Source of the DNA: Closterium sp. NIES-65
Taxonomy: Eukaryota; Streptophyta; Zygnematophyceae; Desmidiales; Closteriaceae
Direction of reading: 5' to 3'
Assembly: GCA_948144175.1 (NCBI GenBank)
Contig: CANXME010002283.1
Span: forward strand, 247,669-311,668
DNA length: 64,000 nucleotides
Part shown: in pieces, positions 39,481 to 50,640 of the stretch
Position numbering within the stretch: position 1 is the stretch's first letter
Layout of the letters: the number at the start of each line of letters is the position of its first letter
The notes under the pieces: model-generated
Databases searched by the model: none
What the model was told of the DNA's origin: nothing
What the model saw: the letters and a program-made list of their open reading frames with translations, nothing else
Position numbers and translations under genes: made by a program

Positions 39481-40430
39481 CCTACCGCACTCCTTCCCTC
39501 CCCCCGCCACCGACTTCCTTGTGCCAGGTCCCCCCCCGGTAGACCCCCTCCCCCCTCAGGGTCCTGCCCTTCAGGTGTGTCCCAGGTAGATGCAGTTGAG
39601 CCGGTCGAGGTTGCTGGTGACTCTGGTACTGCTGCGGGTGCTGAGCCTGGGGGTGCTGACTCTGGGGGTGCTGCGCACGTGGGTGCTGAGCCTGGGGGTG
39701 CTGCGTCTGGGGATGCTGCGACTGGGGGTGCTAAGCCTGGGGGTGCTGAGCCTTGGGGTGCTACAACTTGGGGTGCTGAGCCTGGGGGTGCTACGACTGG
39801 GGGTGCTGAGCCTGGGGGTCCTTCGCCTGGGGGTGCTGCGTCTGGAGCTTCTGAGCCTGGGGGTGGTGAGTCTGGAGCTACTAAGCCTGGGGGTGCGGAG
39901 CCCGCGGCCGCTGGACCTCCTCGTGTGGCGTCTGGCGGTGCTGGGCCTGCTGGTTCTCCGGGTGATTCGTCTCGGCGGGAGCCACTCTCTCCACAGGAGC
40001 TGCGCGAGTGGTTTGCCCGGCGCTGGAGGCGTACTACTGGAGCTGGTGCTTCTTCGGCTGCTGAGGGTGCTGGTGCCGCCGGTCTCGGAGGTGCTAGTCC
40101 TGCGAGTGCTACTGGAGTCGGAGCTGCTGAGGCTGTTGGCGCTGAGGCTACTGCTGTCAGTTCTGGCGGCGGTCCTGCTGCGGGTGCTATTGGTGCTACT
40201 GGAGGTACTGGAGCTGGAGGTGCTGTTGACACTGGTGCTGCTGCTGGGGGTACTGGTGCTGTCCCTGCCGTTTTTGGAGTCGCCGCGCGGCCTCGGCCGA
40301 ACTTTGTTCCGCTCCTTCAGCAGGTTCTTGGTCTTCCTCCTCCCTTAGAGTGTCCACCGCCTGTCCAGTCGCAGTCGCAGTTACCAGCGGTCTCCCCACT
40401 GCCTTCTTCTTCTCCGTACACTGGTCCTAC
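39480..40430 (+). repeat. E7 integrase-RT linker minisatellites
   Basis: Regular 15-bp units (GAGCCTGGGGGTGCT and variants, Glu-Pro-Gly-Gly-Ala in the polyprotein frame) run over 39640-39905, about 17 units. Gly/Ala/Thr-rich repeats run over 40020-40260. This is the longest such array among the copies here. Confidence 0.82.
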
Positions 40431-42534
40431 TGGAGGTCTTGCTGAGCGTCGTGAGCCTGCGTCTCGTCCTGCGTCGCCTGTTCGTGCTGCTCGCACTAGT
40501 GGTCGCAGTTCGCGTCAGGGTCCTCCTCCTGTCCCTGGCACGCACCGGATGTCTCTGCGTCCGTCCATTGCTCCTCTGCGTGCCCCTTTGCCCTCTCCTC
40601 CTGACTCCTCTCTTCCTGTGCTTGCCGACCCTGAGTCGGACTCTCTTCGTGCTGCCAGTCCTATTGTCTCGCGTCTCCTTCTTACTGTCGTCACTGACCC
40701 CTTCTTTGAGTCCACTGCTGCGTCTGCTCTTGTTGCTGAGCTCGTCGACTTTGCTGCTCGCTGTCGCCTAGACTACGCTGCTAGTCATATTGCTGAGTCT
40801 GCGTCTGTCTGTCCTCCGTCCGTCGGGGGTGAGTGTGCTCTTGGCACGGACGTCCTTGAGGACAGGCAGGAGGAGTTCCAGTGTCTGGCTGCTGCTTCAC
40901 CTCATCTCGCGTCCGTACTGCTTACCCCCGAGGGAGACCCGGATGCACTAGACATCCCGAATCCGCGCTCTTACGCGGAGGCCGTAGAGGGTCCCTACTC
41001 CTCTCAGTGGCAGGCAGCTATGGATGCAGAGATGGCTTCCTGGAAGTCCACAGGCACCTACGTTGACGCGGTTCCCCCTCCTGGGGCGAACATCGTCAGT
41101 GGCATGTGGATCTTCAGGGTGAAGCGGCCGCCGGGCTCTCCACCTGTCTTCAAGGCGCGGTACGTGGCTCGTGGCTTCAGTCAGCGGCAGGGAGTTGACT
41201 ACTTTCAGACCTTCTCTCCCACCCCGAAGATGACCACTCTTCGGGTGCTGCTACACGTAGCAGCTCAGCGTGACTACGAGCTTCACTCCCTTGACTTCAG
41301 CACTGCTTTCCTGCAGGGTAGCCTACACGAGGAGATCTGGTTGCGCCGTCCACCTGGCTTCACTGGGACTTTCCCTCCTGGCACCCAGTGGAGCCTCCGA
41401 CGGCCAGTCTACGGTCTCCGCCAGGCACTGCGCGAGTGGCACGACACACTGAGGACTACACTTGCGGCTCTTGGGTTTGCTCCCTCTACTGCTGACCCGT
41501 CGCTGTTTCTACGCACCGACACCTCTCTGCCGCCGTTCTACATCCTCGTGTACGTCGACGACTTGGTCTTTGCCACAGCTGACACTGCTGGACTCGCCCA
41601 CGTGAAGTCCGAGCTGCAGAAGAGACACACGTGCATAGACCTGGGTGAACTGCGCAGCTACCTTGGCTTGCAGATCACCCGGGACAGAGCACGCCACACC
41701 ATTACCCTGACTCAGTCACACATGGTGCAGCAGGTCCTTCAGCGCTTCGGCTTCACGTACTCCTCGCCTCAGGCCACTCCTCTGTCTACTCGCCACTCGC
41801 TCTCAGCTCTGCCTTCGGATGAGTCCGTAGAGTCGAGTGGCCCATACCCAGAGCTTGTTGGCTGCCTCATGTACCTGATGACCTGCACACGACCTGACCT
41901 TGCATACCCTCTTAGCATTCTTGCACGCTATGTTGCTCCTGGGAGACACAGACCAGAGCATATGGCTGCAGCGAAGAGGGTGTTGCGCTACTTGTGCAGT
42001 ACGTCGGGCATGGGGCTAGTGCTTGGAGGGCGGAGTCCAGTGGTCCTCACTGGGCACGCAGACGCTTCTTGGGCTGACGACCAGGCTACGTAGCGGTCGT
42101 CACAGGGTTACACCTTCAGCCTTGGTTCCGGCTCTGTTTCGTGGCGGGCTACTCGCTCGTCTTCTGTTCTCGGCGCCAGTTGTGAGGCTGAGATCTACGC
42201 CGGGGCCATGGCTGCACAGGAGCTTCGCTGGCTTACCTACCTGCTGACTGACCTCGGAGAGCCGCCTCATTCTCCTCCGGTGCTGTACGTAGACAACAAG
42301 GCCATGCTAGCCTTGTGTCGGGAGCAGCGCCTGGAGCACAGAACGAAGCACATTGCTCTCCGCTACTTTCTTGCTCGTGAGTTGCAGCAGCGTGGTCAGT
42401 TGCGACTTGCGTATGTGGCCTCTGAGGCCAACACTGCTGATGTTTTCACCAAGGCACTTGCGCCTTGTGATCATCAGCGCTTCTGTACTCAGCTTGGTCT
42501 TGTGCCTGTCTTGCCTCACTTGCTCACCTCTTGA
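40430..42534 (+). CDS. pol: E7 RT and RNase H
   Basis: The pre-RT block SPPDSSLPVLADPESDSLRA leads into MASWKSTGTYVDAVPPPGAN. RT motifs are ARGFSQRQGVDYFQTFSPTP, LHSLDFSTAFLQGSLHEEIW, ILVYVDDLVFATADTAG (DD pair near 41550), LRSYLGLQITRDRARHTIT and VGCLMYLMTCTRPDLAYPLS. RNase H has TGHADASWADDQAT, MAAQELRWLTYLL, LYVDNKAMLALC and ANTADVFTKALAPCDHQRF, ending LTS at the stop (42532-42534). The domain set is complete for reverse transcription. Confidence 0.88.
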
Positions 42535-42711
42535 CCTTATTTGTATTGTTACATATATATACACCTGCTCTTGCTTGTCTAGCTTTCTATATATATGTAC
42601 TCATGCATGTGAACTGGCCTTGTGGTCTTGAACTTGTGCTCGGAATGTGTGGTGACTTTGTGATCCACCCTGAGCTTGCTTTGCTTTACTGGTCTTGTGA
42701 CCGCTTGTTCT

Positions 42712-42734
42712 CCCCCACTTTGCCTATGGGGGTG
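42712..42734 (+). other. E7 polypurine tract inside a stem-loop
   Basis: CCCCCA (42712-42717) pairs with TGGGGG (42727-42732) across a 9-nt loop, two bases before the 3' LTR. The G-run is the likely plus-strand primer site. Confidence 0.75.
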
Positions 42735-42865
42735 TGTCAGAACATCATAGCTTATGCTTTTGTGTAGGCTGTAGTGGGGTAGCCCATATGGGGTATAACC
42801 CAATTAGGGTTAGTACTTGTACCCAACTGTTTCATAGTTCATCCATTCTCGTTCACATTTTCTCA
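42735..42865 (+). repeat. E7 3' LTR (131 bp)
   Basis: Identical by eye to the 5' LTR and followed by the CCCCT duplication. Confidence 0.93.
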
Positions 42866-42870
42866 CCCCT

Positions 42871-43289
42871 CACTCTCCCCACCTGCCCTCCCCCCCTCCT
42901 CCCCCTCCCCCGCTTCTTCCCCCTCATCCTCCCGCCGTACCTTCCAACATCTTCCGCCGCCCAAGTAGGCCCCTAGATTCGTTTTGAGGTAGTCTGAGGC
43001 CTCAGTGTACACCCCTCCTGGAACTCTGTCTGTCAGAGGTGCCTCGAAAGTTTAGTCTGAAAATTAAGACAAGCACAATTTTTTTTGTCTGAACTGTCAG
43101 AGTTACTTCAAATTTTAAGATGTTCATGCAGTTTCGTAAAAGCAGTTATAATAGCATTGAGGCTGATTACAGCCTACCATACTACCGCATCAGGCAACGT
43201 GCTCATGCTCGTGCATCGCCTCTGCTCATGTCGGCGGCGTTCCAGTGTTTTTTTCACGTGCAGCACATGGTTGTTTCTGCTCTGCTGAT
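42871..43289. other. Native DNA between E7 and E8
   Basis: A C/T-rich tract, then from 42971 DNA with GTCTGA motifs (42992, 43055, 43087) that has counterparts right of E8. No gene is recognised. Confidence 0.5.
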
Positions 43290-43417
43290 TGTCAGAAACA
43301 AGAAGTGATTGGACTACACAAGATTTGAGTACAAGTATGAAACCCTAGAGTTGTGTACCCCCTAAAGGCTAACCCACTATAGCCTACACATCAATAACAC
43401 ATATATAGTGTTTGGCA
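43290..43417 (-). repeat. E8 3' LTR (128 bp)
   Basis: Minus strand TGCCAAACACTATATATG to ...TTCTGACA. Confidence 0.9.
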
Positions 43418-43639
43418 CACCCCCATAAGCAAAGTGGGGGAGAGCAAGGGGTCACAAGACCAGTCAAGAAAGGCAAACAAGCTCAGGGTGGATCACAACG
43501 TCACCAAACACTCTGAGCACAAGTAAAGGGCCTCAGGGCCAGTTCACATGCACAGGCATATAGGCAACAAAAAACAGCAAGGTGATCTCAGCCTAGCAAA
43601 ACAAATAGGCAGGTATATAAATATAGAGATCACAGTACA

Positions 43640-44099
43640 GGCAAAGCCTACAGCAAGTGAGGAAAAGTGGGCACAAGCCCCAGCAAAGTGCAGAAACGCT
43701 GATGATCACCAGACTGAAGTGCCTTGGTGAATATATCAGCGGTGTTGGCCTGAGTGGCCACGTAACGCAGACAAAGCTGACCGCGCTGCTGTAGCTCTCG
43801 GGCCAGGAAGTAACGGAGAGCGATGTGCTTCGTTCTGTGCTCCAGTCTGTGCTCCTCACACAAGGCAATGGCAGCCTTGTTGTCGACGTACAGCACTGGA
43901 GGAGAACTAGGCAGCTCTCCCAAGTCGGTCAGCAGGTAGGTGAGCCAGCGTAGCTCCTGTGCAGCCATGGCCCCCGCGTAGATCTCAGCCTCACAACTGG
44001 AGCTGAGAACAGAAGACGAGCGAGTAGAACGCCAAGAAACTGAACCAGAGCCAAGGCTGAAGGTGTAACCCTGTGACGACCGCTGAGTAGCCTGGTCGT
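43640..44099 (-). pseudogene. pol: E8 RNase H region
   Basis: Motifs MAAQELRWLTYLLTDLGELP, LYVDNKAAIALCEEHRLEHR, HIALRYFLARELQQRGQLCL and ANTADIFTKALQSGDHQRF mark the copia RNase H end of the polyprotein, ending LVPTFPHLL. The third motif (NKAAIALCEEH) differs from the other copies (NKAMLALCRE), in keeping with a separate subfamily. Confidence 0.84.
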
Positions 44100-45727
44100 C
44101 AACCCAAGAAGCGTCTAAGTGTGCCCAGTGAGAACAACTGAGCTCCCTCCTCCAAGCACGAACCCCATGCCCGATGTACTACACAAGTAGCACAATACAC
44201 TCTTTGCAGCATCCCAGTGCACCTTTCGGTGCTTGCCAGAGCCACGTAGCGGGCCAGAAGGCCAAGAGGGTATGCTAGGTCAGGACGAGTGCAAGTCATC
44301 AGGTACATGAGGCAACCAACTAGCTCTGGGTAAGGACCACTCGGCTCTACGGACTCATCCGAAGGCAGAGCTGAGAGCGAGTGACCTATAGCCAGAGGAG
44401 TGGCCTGTGCTGAGGACCAGGTGAAGCCGAAGCGCCGAAGTACCTGCTGCACCATGTGTGACTGAGTCAGTGTGATGGTGCGGCGTGCTCTGTCCCGGGT
44501 GATCTGCAAGCCAAGGTAGCTGCGCAGTTCACCCAAGTCTGTGCACGTGTGTCTCTTCTGCAGATCCAACTTCACGTGGGCGAGAGCATCAGTGTCTGCA
44601 GTGGCAAAGACCAAGTCGTCGACGTACACGAGGATGTAGAACGGCGGCAGCGAAGTGTCAGTGCGTAGAAACAGCGACGGGTCAGCAGTAGAGGGCGCAA
44701 ACCCAAGTGCCGCAAGACTAGTCCTCAGTGTGTCGTGCCACTCACGTGGCTCCTGGCGGAGACCGTAGACTGGCCGCCGGAGGCTCCACTGGGTACCAGA
44801 AGGAAACGACCCAGTGAAGCCAGGAGGGCGGCGCAGCCAGATCTCCTCGTGCAGGCTACCCTGCAGGAAAGCTGTGCTGAAGTCAAGAGAGTGAAGCTCG
44901 TAGTCACGCTGAGCAGCAACGTGCATTAGTACCCGAAGAGTGGTCATCTTCGGGGTGGGAAGGAAGGTCTGAAAGAAGTCTACTCCCTCTCGCTGACTGA
45001 AGCCTCGAGAAACGTAACGAGCCTTGAAGACAGGCGGAGAACCCGGCGGCCGCTTCACCCTGAAAATCCACATGCCACTGACGATGTTCGCCCCAGGAGG
45101 GGGAACCTCGTTAACGTAAGTGCCAGTGGACTTCCAGGATGCCATCTCTGCATCCATGGCTGACTGCCACTGAGAGGAGCACTCACCCGCGATCGCCTCA
45201 GCGTAAGAGCGCGGGGTCGGGATGTCCGGAGCATCCGCGTCTCCCTCAGGGGCAATCAGCATGGACACTAGATGAGGCGCAGCGGCTGCAAGACACCCAG
45301 AGTCCTCTTGTCTGTCCTCAAGGACGTCCGTGCCCAGAGCACACTCACCCCCGACGGGCGGAGGACAGACAGACTCAGACTCAGCAACAAGACTGGCTGT
45401 GTAGTCTAGACGACAGTGAGCAGCAAAGTCGACAAGCTCAGCAACTAGGGCAGACGTTGCAGCAGACTCAAAGGAAGGGCCAGTGACAGCAGTGGCCAGG
45501 AGACGCGTGACAGTAGGACGGGCAGCACGAAGAGAGTCAGACTCCAGGTCAGCAAGGACAGGAAGAGAGGACACAGGAGGGGACGGAAGAGGGACACACT
45601 GTGGAGCAGTGGAAGGACGCAGAGTCATATAGTGTGTGCCAGGCACAGGTGGAGGACGCTCACGCTGACCACGGCGACCTGTGCGAGCAGCACGAACAGG
45701 TGACACAAGACGCGACACAGGCGACAC
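44099..45727 (-). CDS. pol: E8 reverse transcriptase (542 codons open)
   Basis: The frame opens in the pre-RT block (SPPVSSLPVLADLESDSLRA; ALVAELVDFAAHCRLDYTAS), then MASWKSTGTYVNEVPPPGAN, ARGFSQREGVDFFQTFLPTP-like block, LHSLDFSTAFLQGSLHEEIW, ILVYVDDLVFATADTDALAH (DD pair near 44620), LRSYLGLQITRDRARRTIT and VGCLMYLMTCTRPDLAYPLG. It is the family A RT without interruption through the palm motifs. Confidence 0.88.
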   Translation of the reverse strand: MSPVSRLVSPVRAARTGRRGQRERPPPVPGTHYMTLRPSTAPQCVPLPSPPVSSLPVLADLESDSLRAARPTVTRLLATAVTGPSFESAATSALVAELVDFAAHCRLDYTASLVAESESVCPPPVGGECALGTDVLEDRQEDSGCLAAAAPHLVSMLIAPEGDADAPDIPTPRSYAEAIAGECSSQWQSAMDAEMASWKSTGTYVNEVPPPGANIVSGMWIFRVKRPPGSPPVFKARYVSRGFSQREGVDFFQTFLPTPKMTTLRVLMHVAAQRDYELHSLDFSTAFLQGSLHEEIWLRRPPGFTGSFPSGTQWSLRRPVYGLRQEPREWHDTLRTSLAALGFAPSTADPSLFLRTDTSLPPFYILVYVDDLVFATADTDALAHVKLDLQKRHTCTDLGELRSYLGLQITRDRARRTITLTQSHMVQQVLRRFGFTWSSAQATPLAIGHSLSALPSDESVEPSGPYPELVGCLMYLMTCTRPDLAYPLGLLARYVALASTERCTGMLQRVYCATCVVHRAWGSCLEEGAQLFSLGTLRRFLG

Positions 45728-45849
45728 AGGACGAGACTCAGGCTCACGACGCTCTGTAAGACCGCAAGTCGGACCAGTGTAGGGAGAAGGACCAGGAAGT
45801 GGCGAGGCAGGTGGGAGTTGGGACTGCGACTGGACAGGCGGAGGACACT

Positions 45850-46700
45850 CTAGGGAGGGAGGAGGACGAGGAGAAGGCGGCTGACCAAGAACCTGCTGAA
45901 GGAGCAGAACGAAGTACGGCCGCGGCCGTGAAGCGCCCCCAGAAGTAGCAGAGACAGCACTAGAATCTCCAGTCGAACCAGCACCAGCAGTACCTCCAAC
46001 AGCTCCAGAGCCTCCACCAGCACCGGCAGCACCTCCAGCAGCTTCAGAACCTCTTGCAGCACCAGCAGCACCTCTTGCCGCTCCAGGACCTCCAGCAGTA
46101 CCAGCAGTACCTCCAGGACCTCCAGTAGCACGAGCAGAACCACCAGCAGCACCAGTGTCAGCAGTACCTCCAGTACCAGGGCCTCCAGCTGGCAGTACCT
46201 CAACGCTAGGAGCTCCACTACTGAGGCTGCAGCGCCGAGCGTACCACTCACGTAGCCGCTAAGGGGAGGGAGGCTCTGGCTGCGGCACTGCACCTGCGAG
46301 GCCACCAGCTCCGACTCCAGCAGACCCCCCAGCCTCAGTAGCCCCACGACGGAGGCTATAGCGCTGAGAGTACCACTCATGCAGCTGCTGTGAAGTGGGA
46401 GCGCCACCAGGCTCAGCACCCCCAGTCGCAGCACCCCCAGTCTCAGCATCCCCAGTCTCCGCACCCCCAGGCTCAACACCCCCAGTCGCAGCACCTCCAG
46501 GCTCAGCACCCAAAGTCTCCGCACCCCCAGGCTCAGCACCCCCAGACCCAGCACCACCAGGCTCAGCACACTCAGTACCTCGGGCAGGACCAGAGTCAAT
46601 AGCTACCTCGACAGGCTCGACCGGGTCTACCTGGGAAACACCTGAAGGAGCAGCACCCTGGGGAGGGAGGGGGTCTACCGATGGGACACCTGGGGAGAGG
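45850..46700 (-). repeat. E8 integrase-RT linker minisatellites
   Basis: 15-bp units encoding Glu/Thr-Pro-Gly-Gly-Ala over about 46425-46580, and Gly/Ala/Val-rich repeats over 45960-46200. Confidence 0.78.
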
Positions 46701-48343
46701 AAGAGCGGCGGGGGGGGGAGCGGGGCAGTGCGGTAGGGGAAGAGACGGTAAAAGGGTACGGACTCGTCAAAGGTGACGTCCTGAGAGGCGAAGACACGAC
46801 GCGAGGTGGGGTGGTAAAACTGCCAGCCACGCGCGTCAGGGACAAAGCCAAGGAAGACATAGGGAACGACACGGGAGGAGAGCTTGTCTGCGGACGTATC
46901 GCGGACAAAAGCTCGACATCCCCAGACTCGGAACACCGACGCATCACCAACCTCCCCCGTCCAACGCAGGGTAGGCGAGGTCTCCGGAACGGAGACACGG
47001 GGCCAAAGGTTCAGTTGATGCGCGGCGTACTGCACTGCAAACGGCCACAGGAAACGGGGGGCAGCCGCATGGATCATGGAGGTACGAGTGACCTCCATGA
47101 CAAGACCAATGCGGCGCTCAGCAACCTCATTCTGCTGCGGAGAGGCCGGGAGAGTGAACGTCTGGCGGATGCCGTGCTCCGCACAGTAGGCTGCCAGGAG
47201 GTCCGAGGAAAACTCGCCACCTCTGTCAGAGTGCAGACTTAGGAAAGGAAAGTCCGACTGGAACCGCTAGCGGAGCTGGAGACGAGCAGCGCGGATCCAG
47301 GGGATCAAGACATCAGGGACCTCACCCTTGGTACGCAAGGGGAAGACCGTGGTGTAGCGCGTGTAGTCGTCAACGACCAGTAGAAAGTACCGCTCGTGGC
47401 CCTATCCCCGGACGCGGGCGGGGCCCCACACGTCCAGGTGGAGAGTCTGCAGGGGAGCCTCTGTGGGAGGGAACGAGGAGGAGTGAGGAGCGGCGCGCTG
47501 CCGCCCCTCAACACAGGGAAGACAGGGAGGAGCAGGCGAGGGTGGTAGGGGAGGGAGAACTCTGGGAAGACCAGACATAAGGTACCTGGGATGCATGCCG
47601 CGAAGGCGCTGCACTGACGGGTGCGATAGAGAGCGACACGAGCAGGGGGCCGACAGCTGACCTGACACAGACGCAGACGCAGCTACCTGAGGGGACTCAG
47701 TGGTCAGTGTGTAAAAGTCTGACCCCGGCTGCCGAGTGAAGGTAGCCAGGTGACGACCCGTCCGGGCACACGTGCTGTGCGTCACACGCTCGTAGGCCGG
47801 GGTGAACAGGTGAACACCCGCGTCCTGGAGCGCGGAACCCGCCACCAAGTTCGTAGAGAACGAGGGGAGGTAGAGGCCCGACAGCGTGCCTGACGGGAAA
47901 GCCGGACAGAGGAGGGCAGTGGTGGAGGTCGCAAGGACCGGACCCCCTGAGGGGTCAGCCAGTAAGACAGCAACCGGTCGAGGGAGCTGCTCTAGGGCAG
48001 TGCGGTCGCGAAAGAAACAGCGGGAAGCACCTGATTCCAGTGTGAAGGTGTGAAGTGCCTCAGTAGGTGCGGTACCAGCAGACGCAGACGCACTAGCACC
48101 TAGGGCAGCAGCCTCACCAGGACCTGGAGCAGCAGACGCACTAGCACCTAGAGCTGCAGCCTCACCGGTCCCAATACCTGGGTCGGGCGGTACACTCAGG
48201 TAACAGTCACCCTCAACACTAATAGTCAATGCATACATAGCAGCAAGGATAGCATCATAATCAAGAGCAAAGATATCAATTCCCTTCTTAAGCAGATCAG
48301 CCCAGCGGGGCAGCTCAGAGGCGTCGGGAAACTGCTCGCGCAA
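46259..48343 (-). pseudogene. pol: E8 protease and integrase region
   Basis: Sense order: FALDYDAILAAMYALTISVE, the protease motif LESGASRCFFRDRTAL (E8 has Glu-Ser-Gly where the others have Asp-Ser-Gly), then the CVEGRQRAAPHSS zinc-finger end, LHLDVWGPARVRG, and the integrase end MEVTRTSMIHAAAPRFLWPF, GEVGDASVFRVWGCRAFVRD. The region spans protease through the integrase C-terminus and is broken. Confidence 0.82.
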
Positions 48344-48349
48344 GGCGTC

Positions 48350-49559
48350 CTAAAGGCGAAAGAAACAGCGCTGTGCCGTGTGAAACCTCCCATAGGTCTG
48401 GCCAGTGCGGTCACCTGTGCGGATGACGTACGGGCAGGTACCCCCACCCCTAGACCCCCCACGCTGAGAGTACCACTCACGGAGCTGCTGGGGCGAGGGA
48501 GACTCACCGGGACGCTGCTGCTGCTGCCTCTGGCCACCGCCAAACCCCCCACGCTGTACCGCTCCACCGCGCCCGCCACCCGCTCCACCGCCGCAACTAC
48601 TCCCACCACCACCCCCACCACCTCCACCATCGCCGCCGCCACCACCCCCTGTGCCGCCACCGACCCCCCCACCACCCGCGCCACTCCCACCTCCGCCACC
48701 ACCCCCACCCACCCCACCCCCTCCACCGCCGCCGCCCCCACCTCCACCTCCACCACCCTTGCCCCCCTTGCCCCTGCCGCCCTTGCGCCTCCCACTAGGA
48801 GCAGACGCGGCCCCGACCCCCTCAGCGCCGAGGTAGTCGACATCAGCAGCAGATGCAATGGAGGGGAGGAGGGGGGAGGGGGAGCACCCCTCAAAGAAGG
48901 GGGTGCAGGGGTCACCACGAGAGGCACCTACAGCTACAATGCTCTTCTCACCTGCTAGGAGTTCCTTCTCGAGGAGGTCGACAGTGAGGTCAGTGGGGGA
49001 AAGGGCGAGAAAGTGGTCCCTGACAGTGCGAAGGGAGTCAGGGAGGCGGGTGACAAGGTGGTACAGTGTGAGGTACATCGGGGGGGGGGGGGGGGGGGTT
49101 CTTGGCGAGGAAATCGGGGGGGAGCGCGGCACGGTAGCGGAGGTCACTGGTACGGAGGTGGGTGATGAGGTCAGCTACAGTGGCAAAGGCGGACAGGTCG
49201 GGGAAGAGGTAGGGAAGTGAGAGACGGCCTATAGCAGCAGTGGCAGGGGAGGAGTAGCGCGCGACTACTGCGTCGTACAGCTCCTTAGCGGTCTTATGCT
49301 AGCCGAAGTGCTCGCGCTCATCTAACAGAAGGTGGCTGCGAACGGCTAGGCGGGCATGAGCATCACGGGTCTGCCACTGGGAGCGAGCAGTACTGTCAGC
49401 AGTAGCGGGATGTGCGGGAGCAGCGCCTGACGTGTGATCATACAGGGAGACATCGTCCTTGGCAGTGATCTGGAGGAACAGGTGGAGGTCATCTAACCAA
49501 ACTTCAAACTTAATCGGGCGGCCCTCAACGTCAAAGCTGAGAATAGAGGGAGTGGCCAT
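48350..49559 (-). pseudogene. gag: E8 Gag region
   Basis: ATG at 49559 starts MATPSILSFDVEGRPIKFEV, aligned with the Gag starts of E1, E7 and E10. Capsid-like motifs LPDSLRTVRDHFLALSPTDL and EKSIVAVGASRGDPCTPFFE follow. Then come a basic Gly tail (GGRGKGGKGGGG) and the knuckle region PYVIRTGDRTGQTYGRFHTA. The copy is broken. Confidence 0.82.
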
Positions 49560-49579
49560 AGTGGCAGCGGTAGCAGTAG

Positions 49580-50170
49580 GAACAGTAGCAGTAGTAGCAG
49601 TAGCAGTTGAAGCAGTAGTACGACAGGAACAGGTACAGGAGTTGCTGCAGGTGGGGCACAGTAGGGCGGCGCGGCTCAGTTCGGGCGGCGCGGCTCGGTT
49701 CGGGAGGCGCGGCTCGGTTCGGGCGGCGCGGCTTGGCTCGGGCTGGGCTACGCGGCGGTGCATGACGAGGGGCGTGCGCATGGGCGGCTTTAGCGGGCGG
49801 GCCGCGGCTGTGCGTGGGCCTGACTAGCGTGCGGGCGAGCGGCCTAGGGGAGCGACGCGGCGGCCTACTGGCGGGGCCGCGACGCTCTGGTCGCGCTGGC
49901 TGCGACCTGAGGGCGGGCGGCTGAGGGTCGCGCGTCGGCCTAGGGGCGAGCGCGGCCTACGGGCGACGGCCTGCTGGGGCTCGCGAGAAAAAAAATCGGG
50001 CCGCCCTAGGCGGCGATTTTCCTACGCGCGCTAAAACGACGGGGCCGCGCTCGGGCTGCACGAGAGGAGAGCGCACGAGGGCGCACTAGGGGAGAAGCGC
50101 ACGAGGGCGCTAAAAAAGGGCGCACGAGGGCACCTCTAGCAGTACGGTGGGCCCTTAGGTATAGAACCTA
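49580..50170 (-). repeat. E8 leader, GC-rich
   Basis: Contains GCGGCGCGGCTCGGTTCGG repeats (49670-49740) and GCGCACGAGGGCGC repeats (50070-50130). It is shorter and less regular than the other family A leaders. Confidence 0.7.
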
Positions 50171-50183
50171 AGCTCTGATACCA
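50171..50183 (-). other. E8 primer-binding site
   Basis: TGGTATCAGAGCT, a perfect 12-nt complement of the plant initiator tRNA-Met 3' end, directly inside the 5' LTR. Confidence 0.88.
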
Positions 50184-50311
50184 TGTCAGAAACAAGAAGT
50201 GATTGGACTACACAAGATTGGAGTACAAGTTTGAAACCCTAGAGTTGTGTACCCCCTAAAGGCTAACCCACTATAGCCTACACAGCAATAACACATATAT
50301 AGTGTTTGACA
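50184..50311 (-). repeat. E8 5' LTR (128 bp)
   Basis: Minus strand TGTCAAACACTATATATG to TTCTGACA; the target duplication CTGAT follows at 50312-50316. Confidence 0.9.
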
Positions 50312-50640
50312 CTGATCTCATTTCGTTTTGTCGTGTGTGTGATTACCGTTCTGTACCCATTTTCTCGCATGTGTGTCGATTTTGTCAGTTTTAGATTTGC
50401 TTTTCAAGCGATTCGATCGTTCACCCGATCTGTATCAGGTGGGCCAAGTGCCACGCAGCTGAGCTGGCAGCAGGCAGAAACTATTGCTTGGCGTGGCATG
50501 TGAGGATCAGACAGTGCCACACGAAACTTTCAGTACGAATCAGGAACTTCGCAATTCACACAGGTGTGTGCTGCAGATGTTTTTACAGCGAATCAGCATC
50601 AAAGTCGCCTATTCTTTACAATACATTAGCGATAACTTAC

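Larger units (their letters stand above)
35384..42865 (+). mobile_element. E7: young, nearly whole family A retrotransposon
   Basis: The two 131-bp LTRs (35384-35514 and 42735-42865) are identical by eye and flanked by a perfect CCCCT duplication (35379-35383 and 42866-42870). Order is primer-binding site, about 1 kb of repeated leader, Gag, protease, integrase, linker, RT, RNase H, stem-loop/polypurine tract. It is 7482 bp long. It looks nearly whole with a handful of breaks and is the most recent insertion in the window. Its ORFs are the reference for interpreting the other family A copies. Confidence 0.95.
43290..50311 (-). mobile_element. E8: family A retrotransposon, divergent subfamily
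   Basis: The 128-bp LTRs (43290-43417 and 50184-50311) differ at 4 positions (3.1%) and are flanked by a perfect CTGAT duplication (43285-43289 and 50312-50316). On the minus strand: LTR, primer-binding site, leader, Gag, protease, integrase, linker, RT, RNase H, polypurine stem-loop, LTR. Its LTR and Gag differ more from E1/E4/E7/E10 than those do from one another. It carries a few breaks but all domains are recognisable. Confidence 0.94.

Noticed and set aside
39456-40232. 258-codon Pro/Ala/Ser-rich minus frame antisense to the E7 linker
   Set aside because: It is produced by the 15-bp repeats, which are open in both directions.
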